Below, piece by piece: positions 18,252-27,155 of a stretch of DNA of 64,000 bases (the stretch's first letter is position 1; each line of letters begins with the position of its first letter). The stretch spans positions 124,001 through 188,000 of the forward strand of contig JBCCJI010000005.1 of the NCBI GenBank assembly GCA_039027855.1. Direction: 5' to 3'. The position numbers were made by a program, and so were the translations under genes. This DNA is from Thermohalobaculum sp039027855. GTDB lineage: Bacteria; Pseudomonadota; Alphaproteobacteria; Rhodobacterales; Rhodobacteraceae. The notes below the pieces were generated by a model. It worked only from the letters and a program-made list of their open reading frames with translations. It ran no database searches and was not told the origin of the DNA.

Positions 18252-18752
18252 TCAGGCACCCAGTTCCTTCGCCAAGTATCGGACAGCTTTGTCTTGGGCG
18301 AGAACCCCTGCTCCGACCTCTGAGAAGCCGAGCCGTGCATGGAAGGCGTCGGATCCCGGATTGGGCGGGATGCGGTTGACCTCACAGACGATGCGCTCGA
18401 GCCCTGCGCCACGCGCCCGTTCGGCCAGATCGTCATAGAGCGCGCGGGCGATGCCTCGGCCCTGGTGCGCCTGGTCCACGATCACCCGGTCGACATAGGC
18501 AAAGCGGTCATAGCGCGCGCGAAACCACAGGAAATTCGGGCTGTCATAGGCTGCGTCCCGTGCCATCGCGATCAGCAGCCCGGCGGATGGGCGTACCTGC
18601 GTCGCCGCAAACGCCGTCCCTTGCAGCGCGCGCCATCTGTCCGCTGTCAGGTACGACGTTGCCTCGGCATGCGCGTTATTCAGCGCCAGCAGGGCCGTCT
18701 GCGCGGGCGCGTCGCCGAGATCGAGGTCTTCGACCCGCATCAGAGCCCGCAT
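18252..18752 (-). CDS. GNAT-family N-acetyltransferase
   Basis: A 166-residue protein with the GNAT fold signature: the beta4 strand AYVDRVIVDQAHQGRGIARALYDDL, containing the Q-x-x-G-x-A acetyl-CoA pyrophosphate loop, and a C-terminal NPGSDAFHARLGFSEVG characteristic of the family. It acetylates an unknown amine substrate. Its ATG overlaps the ligA stop (ATGA), so it is translationally coupled to ligA and is probably in the same transcript; a second ATG four codons in (18740) is an alternative start. Functional link to the ligase is not evident. Confidence 0.88.
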   Translation of the reverse strand: MRALMRVEDLDLGDAPAQTALLALNNAHAEATSYLTADRWRALQGTAFAATQVRPSAGLLIAMARDAAYDSPNFLWFRARYDRFAYVDRVIVDQAHQGRGIARALYDDLAERARGAGLERIVCEVNRIPPNPGSDAFHARLGFSEVGAGVLAQDKAVRYLAKELGA

Positions 18753-20908
18753 CAGAGATCGGCCACGAGGGCGAGCCAGCCGTCCTCGTCCACCGTCTCG
18801 ATGCCGAGCGCCTCCGCCTTCTTGAGCTTTGAGCCAGCGCCGGGCCCGGCGATGAGCAGATCGGTCTTCGCCGAGACCGAGCCCGAGACCTTGGCGCCGA
18901 GGCTCTCTGCCCGGGCCTTCGCTTCGTCACGGCTCATCTTCTCAAGCTTGCCGGTGAAGACCACAGTCTTGCCGGCCACCGGGCTGTCGGTGGCAACGGG
19001 CGCCTCGGCGTCTTCGGGGGACACATGTGCAATCAGTCGATCGACCGCCGCCATCGCCCGCTCATCGGCGAAAAAGGCGATCACCGCATCGGCCAGCACG
19101 GCGCCGACCCCGTCGATCGCCAGCAGATGATCGCGTGGCTCGTTGCTCGGTTCATCGCCCGTCGCCATCGCCGCCGCCGTCATTGCTTCGGCCAGGGTCG
19201 CCCATGATCCATAGCTGCGCGCCATCAGCTTGGCCGTCGTCTCGCCCACATGGCGGATGCCGAGGCCGAAAAGGAAGCGGTGGAGCGGTACCTGGCGCCG
19301 GGCATCGATGGCGGCAAAGAGCTTCTCCGCCGATCTCTCGCCCCAACCCTCAAGACGTGCGAGACGGCGAGCGTCACGGCCCTTGGGGCCAAATCGCGCC
19401 TCCAGCGTGAAGATATCGGCGGGCTCGCGCACCCATTCCAGCGCCCAGAAAGCCTCCACCTGCTTGGTGCCGATACCCTCGATATCCATCGCGCCGCGGC
19501 TGACGAAGTGTTTGAGGCGTTCCACCGCCTGGGCCGGGCAGGTCAGACCATTGGTGCAGCGGCGCACGGCCTCGCCTGCCTCACGCACCGCCGGGGCCGA
19601 GCAGATGGGGCAGGCGGTCGGTCTGGCCCAGGGCTGCGCTGTCGCGGGCCGCCGGGCGATATCGACATCGATCACCTTGGGGATCACATCGCCGGCCCGG
19701 TAGACGGTGACCGTATCGCCGACGCGAAGATCGCGTCCGTCGCGGATCGGCTGCCCATCGGCGCCGAGGCCCGCGACATAGTCTTCATTGTGCAGCGTCG
19801 CGTTCGAGACCACGACCCCGCCCACCGTCACGGGGCGAAGGCGCGCCGTGGGCGTCAAGGCGCCGGTGCGGCCGACCTGGATGTCTATGGCTTCAAGCAC
19901 CGTCTGCGCCCGCTCGGCCGGGAATTTATGCGCTATCGCCCAGCGCGGCTGGCTCGAGCGAAAGCCGAGACGACGCTGCCAATCGAGCCGATCGACCTTA
20001 TAGACCACGCCGTCGATGTCGTAGCCGAGGTTGGCCCGTTCAGCCTCGATCCCGCGATAATGGGTCAGCGCTTCCCGGATGCCGCTCACCGCCTTCGCGG
20101 CTGGGCTTACCATGAAGCCCAGGGCGCGAAAGAAATCGAGCACGCCCGACTGCGTCCCCGCCGGCAGGGATGAGACCTCGCCCCACGAGTAAGCGAAGAA
20201 TTTGAGCGGGCGCTCTGCCGTGATCCGACTGTCGAGCTGACGCAGCGACCCGGCGGCGGCATTGCGGGGGTTTGCGAAGACCTTGGCACCTTTATCGGCC
20301 TGCGCGGCGTTCATCGCGGCAAAGTCCTCATGGGTCATATAGACCTCGCCCCGCACCTCCAGCACCTCGGGCACCGCGCCCTCGAGCCGTTCGGGGACCG
20401 TGTCGAGCGTGCGGGCATTGGCGGTCACGTTCTCACCGGTGGTGCCGTCGCCCCGTGTCGCAGCCTCCACCAGGCGTCCGTTCTCGTAACGGAGGGCGAG
20501 GGACAGGCCATCGATCTTGGGCTCGGCGACAAGGGCCACGGGCATATCGGTCTCAAGGCTCAGAAAGCGCCGGATGCGCGCCTCGAAATCCAAGGCGTCC
20601 TCGTCGGTGAAGGCATTGCCGAGCGAGAGCATGGGCACGCGGTGGCGCACCTTTTCAAAGCCCTCGGCAGGGGCTGCGCCCACGGTCTGTGTCGGGCTGT
20701 CTTCGGCGATCAGTTCTGGATGCGCGGCTTCAAGTGCGCGCAGACGCCGTTTCAGCGCATCATAGTCGGCGTCGCTGATCTCAGGATCGTCGCGGCGGTG
20801 GTAGGCGTCGTCATGGGCGCGGAGCGCGTCTGACAGGCGCGCCATCTCTGCCATCGCGGCCTCGGTCTCGGGTGCCGCCCCATCGTCTTGCCTTGCCGCC
20901 GTCGCCAT
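18752..20908 (-). CDS. ligA: NAD-dependent DNA ligase
   Basis: A ligase of about 718 residues: N-terminal Ia domain (YHRRDDPEISDADYD), adenylation domain with the nucleophile Lys in AEPKIDGLSLALRYENG, OB fold (GRTGALTPTARL), a four-cysteine zinc site (CPICSAP...CTNGLTCPAQ), helix-hairpin-helix repeats, and a C-terminal BRCT domain (GKTVVFTGKLEKMSRDEAK). It seals nicks in DNA during replication and repair using NAD+. The ATG at 20908 has a GGGACGGG ribosome binding site. The longer frame to 20935 is less likely. Upstream, 71 bp away, lies a VPLPA-tailed gene on the same strand. Confidence 0.97.
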   Translation of the reverse strand: MATAARQDDGAAPETEAAMAEMARLSDALRAHDDAYHRRDDPEISDADYDALKRRLRALEAAHPELIAEDSPTQTVGAAPAEGFEKVRHRVPMLSLGNAFTDEDALDFEARIRRFLSLETDMPVALVAEPKIDGLSLALRYENGRLVEAATRGDGTTGENVTANARTLDTVPERLEGAVPEVLEVRGEVYMTHEDFAAMNAAQADKGAKVFANPRNAAAGSLRQLDSRITAERPLKFFAYSWGEVSSLPAGTQSGVLDFFRALGFMVSPAAKAVSGIREALTHYRGIEAERANLGYDIDGVVYKVDRLDWQRRLGFRSSQPRWAIAHKFPAERAQTVLEAIDIQVGRTGALTPTARLRPVTVGGVVVSNATLHNEDYVAGLGADGQPIRDGRDLRVGDTVTVYRAGDVIPKVIDVDIARRPATAQPWARPTACPICSAPAVREAGEAVRRCTNGLTCPAQAVERLKHFVSRGAMDIEGIGTKQVEAFWALEWVREPADIFTLEARFGPKGRDARRLARLEGWGERSAEKLFAAIDARRQVPLHRFLFGLGIRHVGETTAKLMARSYGSWATLAEAMTAAAMATGDEPSNEPRDHLLAIDGVGAVLADAVIAFFADERAMAAVDRLIAHVSPEDAEAPVATDSPVAGKTVVFTGKLEKMSRDEAKARAESLGAKVSGSVSAKTDLLIAGPGAGSKLKKAEALGIETVDEDGWLALVADL

Positions 20909-20979
20909 CCCGTCCCTGCCGCATCTCTGCCCCACAGCCGAGACATGCCGGTACGGCGGCCAAGGTCAAGACGCCCGGT

Positions 20980-21813
20980 TCAGCATCGCTGTCGCGAGCG
21001 GGTCCAGAGCAGCAGGCCGCCGAGCGCGAGCAAACCGAGTGTCGGGGGCAGGGGGACCGCATCGACGGCCTCGAAAGTGATGTTGTCGAAGGTAAACGCC
21101 GTCCCCGACCGTCCCATCACCGCTTCGAACAGAATGCTGGCCGTCCGCGCCTGCGCCCCGGCCAGCACCATGGTCAGGGTGCGAAACTCCCCGTGGACAG
21201 GATTGCCGTAGCCGTCGATGAGCGGGGCATCCAGGCCCTGAGCAGGCTCCGTGGTCGGTGCGTCCGTGGCGCGCGCGGCGGCGAATGCGCCGTCCTTCCC
21301 ACTCGTCAGCACGATGGGCTCGGACCATGTCTCTCCGTCCAGCGAAAGCGTGAGGCGCACCATATCGCTCGGCCCGAAATCACCGAGGGCGGCCATGTCG
21401 ATCGTCAGATGCTGCAGTGCCACGACGTCGCCGAAGGCAAAGTCGAACTGTGCCTCGGCCCGGTCTCGGTCGTGGCGCTGTCTTTGGTTGTTGAGGCCGG
21501 CCGCCATGAAAACATTGCCCTGTCCACCATCGGCGATCCGTTCTGCAAGCTGACCGACCGCCATGCGTTGCAAGCGACGCTGGCGGTAGCGCGCGCGCCG
21601 GCCCGAGGCGATGACGTCGGGCATGGCGGCCGGCGACATGATGCCGAAGGTGCCAAACCTTCGGTCAAGGCGGCGCGGCTCGGCGATGTGATGTGCCATC
21701 AAGTTGAGATCAGCCTCGTCAAAGCCGGAATGGCCGATGACGACGGCAGGCACCGCATGGGGCATCAGGAACATCGCGGCCGCGAGGGCGGCCGGTAACG
21801 CGAGCCGCAGCAT
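20980..21813 (-). CDS. Exported protein with VPLPA-type C-terminal sorting tail
   Basis: A 277-residue protein: signal peptide (MLRLALPAALAAAMFLMP, cleavage near AVPAVV), a middle rich in Arg and Gln (about residues 55-115), a beta-sandwich-like second half with FTFDNITFEAV, and a C-terminal tail VPLPPTLGLLALGG, hydrophobic helix and basic RSRQRC end. FDNITF just before a PEP/VPLPA-type tail is frequent in this class. The Arg/Gln-rich middle is unlike the rest, but I see no frameshift that improves it. The protein should be exported and processed by an exosortase encoded elsewhere. The function of the body is unknown. Confidence 0.8.
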   Translation of the reverse strand: MLRLALPAALAAAMFLMPHAVPAVVIGHSGFDEADLNLMAHHIAEPRRLDRRFGTFGIMSPAAMPDVIASGRRARYRQRRLQRMAVGQLAERIADGGQGNVFMAAGLNNQRQRHDRDRAEAQFDFAFGDVVALQHLTIDMAALGDFGPSDMVRLTLSLDGETWSEPIVLTSGKDGAFAAARATDAPTTEPAQGLDAPLIDGYGNPVHGEFRTLTMVLAGAQARTASILFEAVMGRSGTAFTFDNITFEAVDAVPLPPTLGLLALGGLLLWTRSRQRC

Positions 21814-22134
21814 GACCGGCCCTCCGTAAACGCAACACTACACGGGGGCCAGATCTCACCGATGATGGTTCACAAAGAGTGAAAGGTGCTCAGACCCGGT
21901 CATGACCCCTTAGTCTGAGAGGATCGGACGGCGCGCCACCAACCTGTGGATGATCCGGGCGCTAAGGCCGAGGGATTGTCGCCGGCGACATAGACACCGG
22001 CAACATTAACCTGGGGGCCTCGACCCCATCCTGGCCAAGGATACCACCACCACCCTGCGCTTCAAACGCGTGGCTAACCGCCGCTTCCGCCGTGATCTCT
22101 ACCATCGTCGCTTAGCGGCGTGCTCTGGCGACGA
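21814..22134. other. 321-bp intergenic region without a recognised gene
   Basis: It lies between the start of the VPLPA-tailed gene and the end of the unknown gene at 22135, both on the minus strand. The last ~60 bp (21814-21880) should hold the promoter and leader of the exported-protein gene. The rest shows only short open stretches without ribosome binding sites, no tRNA cloverleaf, and no convincing terminator. Confidence 0.5.
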
Positions 22135-22683
22135 TCAGCCTCCCTCGCGCCGCCGCGCGATCAGCCGCCGGCGGGTGGCGGTGTCGGCTTGCAGGCGTGG
22201 CGCGAACTTTCTGTAAAGAAGCGACTTTTCGATATCGGTAATCGTGCAGTAAGCGAGTGCTCTGAAAAGGCGATGCTCTTCCGCGGCCTCACCGAGCCGC
22301 GTCTTCATGGCGTCGGGATACCACGTGGCGCATTCGAGATCGCGGTTTGGAAAGCCGCCGATGACCTCTTCATTGGCGGCGAGATCGGGAAGGACATCGT
22401 CCAGAAATTTCGTCATATCTGCCCGACTGTATTCGGCGTCCGCATAGCGGTCAGGAATAGCCTGACGCGCCACGGCCTCGGTCGGCCACAGATCCAGACA
22501 CCAGGCACCGTTGCGCTTGAGCGGCAGCAACTCATCCCGCCACCAAGCGATGACAGCCCCGGCGCCGGACGCGATATGGTGGATCAGATAGTCGAAACGG
22601 CGCTCGTGATCCGGCTCCTCCAGCATCAGCAAGGCTGCTTGCGGAGAGAACGCATCATCCTCCGCCGGACAATCAGGCGGCAT
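22135..22683 (-). CDS. Uncharacterised protein translationally coupled to prfB
   Basis: A 182-residue cytoplasmic-looking protein that I do not recognise. It has no signal peptide or membrane segment; notable parts are LIHHIASGAGAVIAWWRDELLP, a Trp-rich middle, and a basic C-terminus (TRRRLIARRREGG). The ATG at 22683 lies inside the last codons of prfB (11-bp overlap), so it is probably made by translational coupling. Longer upstream frames run fully inside prfB and are discarded. The high charge and basic tail could suit nucleic-acid or ribosome contact, but that is speculation. Confidence 0.65.
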   Translation of the reverse strand: MPPDCPAEDDAFSPQAALLMLEEPDHERRFDYLIHHIASGAGAVIAWWRDELLPLKRNGAWCLDLWPTEAVARQAIPDRYADAEYSRADMTKFLDDVLPDLAANEEVIGGFPNRDLECATWYPDAMKTRLGEAAEEHRLFRALAYCTITDIEKSLLYRKFAPRLQADTATRRRLIARRREGG

Positions 22684-23806
22684 CGTCGCCCGCGGCTTCG
22701 GCCCGGCTTTTGCCCGAGACTTCCTGCGCGAGCGCCGCGGCCATGAAGGCATCGAGATCGCCGTCCAGCACGCCCTGAGTATTCGAGGTCTCAACGCTCG
22801 TCCGCAGGTCCTTCACCATCTGGTAGGGCTGCAGGACGTAGGACCGGATCTGGTTGCCCCAGCCGATCTCGCCCTTGGCGTCATGTGCGTCCTGGATGGC
22901 CTGCGTCTTCTTCTTCATCTCCAGCTCATAAAGCTTGGAGCGGAGCGCATTCATCGCAATGTCGCGGTTCTGGTGCTGCGATTTCTCAGAGCTCGTCACC
23001 ACGATGCCGGTGGGGTGGTGGGTGATGCGCACGGCCGAGTCGGTCGTGTTCACATGCTGCCCGCCTGCGCCGGAAGAGCGATAGGTGTCGATCCGGATAT
23101 CCTTGGCCTGGATGTCGATCTCGATGCTGTCATCGACGACGGGGTAGACGAAGACGCTCGCGAAAGAGGTCTGGCGCCGCGCCTGGTTGTCGAAGGGCGA
23201 GATCCGCACCAGCCGGTGAACGCCGCTTTCGGTCTTCAGCCAGCCATGCGCCTTCTCGCCCTTGATCTGGTAGGTCGCCGATTTGATTCCGGCTTCCTCG
23301 CCCGCGCTTTCCGACTGCAGCTCAACCTTGAAGCCGCGCCGTTCGGCCCAGCGGATATACATCCGCGCCAGCATCTGGGCCCAGTCGCAGGCCTCAACGC
23401 CGCCCGCGCCGGCATTGATCTCGAGAAAGGTGTCGGCGCCGTCCATCTCGTCGGACAGCAGCGCGTCGATCTCGCGCGCGCCAGCCTCGCCCTTCAGGCT
23501 CGCCAGCGCCGCCTCCGCCTCGGCGACGACCTCGCCGTCCTCCTCCATCTCGCCCAGTTCGATCAGGTCAACATTGTCCTGCAGCGCCTGGGCCAGGCCT
23601 TTGTAGCCCTCGATCCCGTCCTGAAGCTGCTGTCGCTCGCGCATCAGTTTCTGCGCCTTGGCCGGATCGTTCCAAAGCTCGGGATCCTCGGCGAAGGCGT
23701 TGTATTCCTCCAACCGCGCCTCGGCCGTGTCCCAGTCAAGGCGCTGGCGCAGCAGGTCGAGCGATTTCTCGATCTCGGCGACGAGGCTCTGGGTTTCGGC
23801 ACGCAT
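22673..23806 (-). CDS. prfB: Peptide chain release factor 2
   Basis: A 377-residue release factor: N-terminal helical domain, the codon-recognition tripeptide in VRISPFDNQARRQTSF, and the peptidyl-hydrolysis loop RSSGAGGQHVNTTDSAVR. SPF marks RF2, which reads UGA and UAA. The frame runs unbroken from ATG through LRQRLDWDT, so the programmed +1 frameshift used by many bacteria to autoregulate RF2 is absent here. It is followed by an overlapping gene of unknown function. Confidence 0.97.
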   Translation of the reverse strand: MRAETQSLVAEIEKSLDLLRQRLDWDTAEARLEEYNAFAEDPELWNDPAKAQKLMRERQQLQDGIEGYKGLAQALQDNVDLIELGEMEEDGEVVAEAEAALASLKGEAGAREIDALLSDEMDGADTFLEINAGAGGVEACDWAQMLARMYIRWAERRGFKVELQSESAGEEAGIKSATYQIKGEKAHGWLKTESGVHRLVRISPFDNQARRQTSFASVFVYPVVDDSIEIDIQAKDIRIDTYRSSGAGGQHVNTTDSAVRITHHPTGIVVTSSEKSQHQNRDIAMNALRSKLYELEMKKKTQAIQDAHDAKGEIGWGNQIRSYVLQPYQMVKDLRTSVETSNTQGVLDGDLDAFMAAALAQEVSGKSRAEAAGDDAA

Positions 23807-23959
23807 CTGGTCGGTCTCCGGGGCAGCTTCCGGGTGGTTGAGGACACGCAGAGATACCCGTGCCGCCCCAACAGGTAAAGCGAGAGGCCAAAGCGCTTGA
23901 CCCCGGTGGCGCGAGCGCCGACCCCTGTACGGGCTGACAGCATGCCGTTGGAGGGGACG

Positions 23960-24403
23960 ATGAGCGATGACGCGCTGAGATCACGGATCGTGAGCCATGA
24001 GGAGATCGCCGAAGCCGTGCTGATCCCGGCGATGCATGTCCTCGCCATCGACTGCGCGGTCGAGGATGCCGAGATCCAGCAGCTCAAGAACCTCTGCGAC
24101 ATGAGCCCGATCTACAAGACGTTGGACCCGGCGGAGCGCGACCGGGTGATTGCGCGTATCAGCGCGGATATGGCGGAGGATCCTGCGGCACAGGTCACCA
24201 AGGTCGCGCGCCTTCTGCCGGTTGAATTGCGCGAGACAGCCTATGCCTTCGCGGCGCGGGTCGCTGCCGCGGATGGTGGCGTCAGCGAGGTCGAGATGCA
24301 GATGCTGACCGATCTCGCCAGCCAATTGGGCCTCGAACCCGCCCGGGTGAACCACATCTTCGAGGTGGTCGAGATCCTGCAGCGGCCCCTACCGCCAGCA
24401 TGA
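23960..24403 (+). CDS. TerB-family protein
   Basis: A 147-residue all-helical protein with the TerB layout: an acidic first half (LAIDCAVEDAEIQQLKNL) and a second helical pair with AARVAAADGGVSEVEMQMLTDLA, where the acidic clusters are the metal-binding positions of TerB-like domains. TerB proteins occur in tellurite-resistance and stress contexts, and single-domain versions like this have no assigned role. The ATG at 23960 has an excellent GAGGGGACG ribosome binding site. It is divergent from prfB and upstream of a GFA-domain gene. Confidence 0.82.
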   Translation: MSDDALRSRIVSHEEIAEAVLIPAMHVLAIDCAVEDAEIQQLKNLCDMSPIYKTLDPAERDRVIARISADMAEDPAAQVTKVARLLPVELRETAYAFAARVAAADGGVSEVEMQMLTDLASQLGLEPARVNHIFEVVEILQRPLPPA

Positions 24404-24475
24404 TGCCGGTCTCCGTATCAGCACTAACGGACTGTGGACCACGGCGCCGCGGCATAGTCGGCTTTGGTTGCAGCG

Positions 24476-24865
24476 ATGGGGGCTGAACCAAAGCGCTATA
24501 CCGCGCAGTGCCATTGCGGCGGTGTCCGGATCAGCTTTCCGGTCCTGCGCGGGGACAGCATGCGCCGCTGCGATTGCTCGATGTGCCGGCGCAAGGCCGC
24601 GATCATGGTGACCGTGCTTGAGGACGAACTGTCGGTGGACCACGCCGAGACGCTCAGCCTCTACCAGTTCGGGACCAACACCGCCGAGCATTACTTCTGC
24701 GGCCGCTGCGGGATCTACACCCACCATCGGCGCCGGTCGAACCCGCGTGAATTCGGGGTGAACTACGGCTGTATCGACGGCGTGCCCCCACGGCGTGAGG
24801 TTGGATGGGTGGATGGCATCAACCACCCATCTGATGCTGCGGACGCCGCGCCGAGCAGCGATTGA
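24476..24865 (+). CDS. GFA-domain (glutathione-dependent formaldehyde-activating enzyme-like) protein
   Basis: A protein of about 129 residues with the zinc-binding cysteines of the GFA/Mss4-like fold: QCHCGGVRISF, CDCSMCRRKAA and FCGRCGIYTHHRR. Gfa was described as speeding formation of S-hydroxymethylglutathione, but most homologues have no proven activity. The ATG at 24476 gives the usual N-terminus; a TTG at 24464 would add four residues. It lies 31 bp upstream of recG and might share its transcript. Confidence 0.9.
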   Translation: MGAEPKRYTAQCHCGGVRISFPVLRGDSMRRCDCSMCRRKAAIMVTVLEDELSVDHAETLSLYQFGTNTAEHYFCGRCGIYTHHRRRSNPREFGVNYGCIDGVPPRREVGWVDGINHPSDAADAAPSSD

Positions 24866-24896
24866 CGGATCGACCCGGGGCGCCGTAGCTCACGCC

Positions 24897-27032
24897 ATGG
24901 GCCGGCCCGAGATCCTCTTTTCACTCTTTGCAGGCGTCGACGGCCTGAAGGGCGTCGGCCCGTCGGCGGCGAAGGCGCTGGCCCGGCTCGGCATCGCCAC
25001 GCGGCGCGACTTGCTCTTCCATCTGCCGACCGGCACGATCGACCGCCGACCCGTCGCCACGCTGGAAGGCGTCGAGCCGGGGCAGGTGGTGACCTTCGAG
25101 GCGGCGGTGATGGGCCATACCTCGCCGCGGCGGCGGGGCGCGCCCTACCGGGTGACCGTGGAAGGCGCGGGCGCGGTGCTCGACGTGCTGTTCTTCCGCG
25201 CGGTCGGGGACTGGTTGACGCGCCTCTTGCCGGAAGGAGAGCTGCGCGTCATCTCGGGCAAGATCGACCGCTACAACGACCGTTGGCAGATCGCCCATCC
25301 CGAGATCTATGACCCGGGCGAGGACGGTGCTGGGCCCCCCGATTTCGAGCCGGTCTACCCTTTGGCAGAGGGCCTTACACAGCGGCAGATGGCCAAGCTG
25401 GCGGGCCAGGTGCTGGACGCGTTGCCCATGCTGCCAGACTGGCATGATCCCGCACTGGCCAAGCGCGAGGGGTGGCCCGACTGGCCGACGGCCTTGGCAC
25501 GGCTCCACCGGCCGCAACCGCCCGAGATGACGGGCGAGAGCGACGTGGGCGAGAGCGCTATGGGCGAGGGCGATGCTGCAGCGATGACCCTCGCCCGCCG
25601 GCGCCTCGCCTATGACGAGCTTCTTTCCCATCAGCTGGCGCTGGCCCTCAGCCGGCAATCCATGCGCAAGCGCCGCGGACGCCAGACCATCGAAGAGCTG
25701 CCACTCGTCGCCAAGGCCGCCGCAGCCTTCCCATTTCCCCCAACCGGGGCGCAGCGCCGGGCGCTGGACGAGATCCGCGCTGATATGGGCCATGACGACC
25801 GCATGATGCGCCTGCTGCAAGGCGATGTGGGCGCGGGCAAGACCTGGGTCGCGACCATGGCGCTGATGATCGCCGTCTCGGCCGGAGGGCAGGGGGTCAT
25901 GATGGCCCCGACCGAGATCCTCGCCCGACAGCACGGGCGCGGCCTCGCCGCAGCCGCTGAGGCGGCGGGGGTGGAACTCGTCGTGTTGACCGGGCGCGAC
26001 AGCGGGGCCGAGCGGCGCGACAAGCTCGAGGCCATCGCCAGCGGCCGGGCAGGGATCATCGTCGGCACCCATGCGCTGTTCTCGGGCGATGTCGCCTATG
26101 CCGATCTGCGTCTCGCCGTGGTCGATGAGCAGCACCGCTTCGGCGTGCGCCAGCGCATGGAGCTGACCGCCAAGGCGCCGGCGGGCTGCGACCTGCTGCT
26201 GATGACCGCCACGCCCATCCCGCGCACCCTGGCGCTCGCGGGATATGGCGATCTCGACATCTCGGTCCTCGACGAGAAGCCCCCGGGGCGGCAGCCGGTG
26301 GAGACGCGCACGGTGCCGTCCGACCGGCTGGAGGCGGTGATCGAACGGCTGCGTGTCAGGATCGACGATGGGGGTCGGGCCTACTGGGTCTGTCCGCTGG
26401 TCGAGGAGAACCCCGAGACCGAAGGTGTGGCCGCCGCCGAGCGTGCGGCGACGCTGGCCGAGGCGCTCGGCGCGCACCGCGTGGCGCTCGTTCACGGCCA
26501 GATGCCGGCCGAGGCGCGCGACCGGGCGATGGCGGATTTCAAGGCCGGCCGGGCGCAGGTACTGGTCGCCACCACGGTGATCGAGGTCGGTGTCGACGTG
26601 CCTGAAGCCACCATCATGGTGATCGAGCAGGCCGAGCGGTTCGGCCTTGCCCAGCTGCATCAGCTCCGCGGGCGCGTGGGTCGGGGCAGCGGTGCCTCGT
26701 TTTGCCTGCTCGTCTACGATCCGCCGCTTGGCGAGACGGCGGCATCACGCCTGCAGATTCTGCGCGACAGCGAGGACGGTTTCGCCATCGCCGAACGCGA
26801 TCTGGAGCTTCGCGGCGCCGGTGATCTGATGGGCACGGCCCAATCCGGTCTCCCGCGGTTCCGCCTTGCCGATCTTGAACGCGACCAGGCCCTGATGGCG
26901 ATCGCCCATGACGACGCCCGACGGATCATGGCGACCGATCCAGCGCTGGAAGGTCCGCGGGGCAGGGCGCTCAGAACCCTTCTCTACCTGATGGAACGGG
27001 ACGCCTCGGTTCGTCTGCTGCGTGCTGGCTGA
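24897..27032 (+). CDS. recG: ATP-dependent DNA helicase RecG
   Basis: A 711-residue helicase: N-terminal wedge/OB domain (LFAGVDGLKGVGPSAAKALARLG, then the strand-separating region), Walker A LLQGDVGAGKTWVA, the DExH-type box VVDEQHRFGVRQR, motif III LLMTATPIPRTLAL, and motif VI LHQLRGRVGRG with the downstream TRG region. RecG reverses stalled forks and processes branched DNA. The ATG at 24897 gives the normal N-terminus; the longer frame starts inside the GFA gene. It is followed by an SOS-type operator and a small membrane-protein gene. Confidence 0.97.
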   Translation: MGRPEILFSLFAGVDGLKGVGPSAAKALARLGIATRRDLLFHLPTGTIDRRPVATLEGVEPGQVVTFEAAVMGHTSPRRRGAPYRVTVEGAGAVLDVLFFRAVGDWLTRLLPEGELRVISGKIDRYNDRWQIAHPEIYDPGEDGAGPPDFEPVYPLAEGLTQRQMAKLAGQVLDALPMLPDWHDPALAKREGWPDWPTALARLHRPQPPEMTGESDVGESAMGEGDAAAMTLARRRLAYDELLSHQLALALSRQSMRKRRGRQTIEELPLVAKAAAAFPFPPTGAQRRALDEIRADMGHDDRMMRLLQGDVGAGKTWVATMALMIAVSAGGQGVMMAPTEILARQHGRGLAAAAEAAGVELVVLTGRDSGAERRDKLEAIASGRAGIIVGTHALFSGDVAYADLRLAVVDEQHRFGVRQRMELTAKAPAGCDLLLMTATPIPRTLALAGYGDLDISVLDEKPPGRQPVETRTVPSDRLEAVIERLRVRIDDGGRAYWVCPLVEENPETEGVAAAERAATLAEALGAHRVALVHGQMPAEARDRAMADFKAGRAQVLVATTVIEVGVDVPEATIMVIEQAERFGLAQLHQLRGRVGRGSGASFCLLVYDPPLGETAASRLQILRDSEDGFAIAERDLELRGAGDLMGTAQSGLPRFRLADLERDQALMAIAHDDARRIMATDPALEGPRGRALRTLLYLMERDASVRLLRAG

Positions 27033-27070
27033 TAGCCCAGAATCTTGGAATGTTCCGCTGTGGCGGCGAT

Positions 27071-27085
27071 GTTCCAAATATGTTC
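27071..27085 (+). promoter_or_regulatory. LexA (SOS) box of the alphaproteobacterial type
   Basis: The sequence gttc-caaatat-gttc fits exactly the direct-repeat operator GTTC-N7-GTTC bound by LexA in alphaproteobacteria such as Rhodobacter and Rhizobium. It lies 71 bp upstream of the small gene at 27156 in a clearly AT-richer stretch. A further gttc occurs at 27052, and gaacatat at 27110-27117 mirrors atatgttc at 27078-27085. The match to the consensus is seen; LexA binding is inferred. Confidence 0.75.
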
Positions 27086-27155
27086 TTGCGACTCAGCGGA
27101 ATTTATGGTGAACATATCCTCAACAAAGCGATGATATTTTGTGATGGAGAGACCC

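Noticed and set aside
21960..22120. Possible tRNA or small RNA in the gap upstream of the second VPLPA gene
   Set aside because: No cloverleaf pairing or conserved T-loop (GTTCGAATC-like) could be found.
23700..23806. Programmed frameshift in prfB
   Set aside because: The frame is continuous from ATG through the region corresponding to the frameshift site, with no internal TGA.
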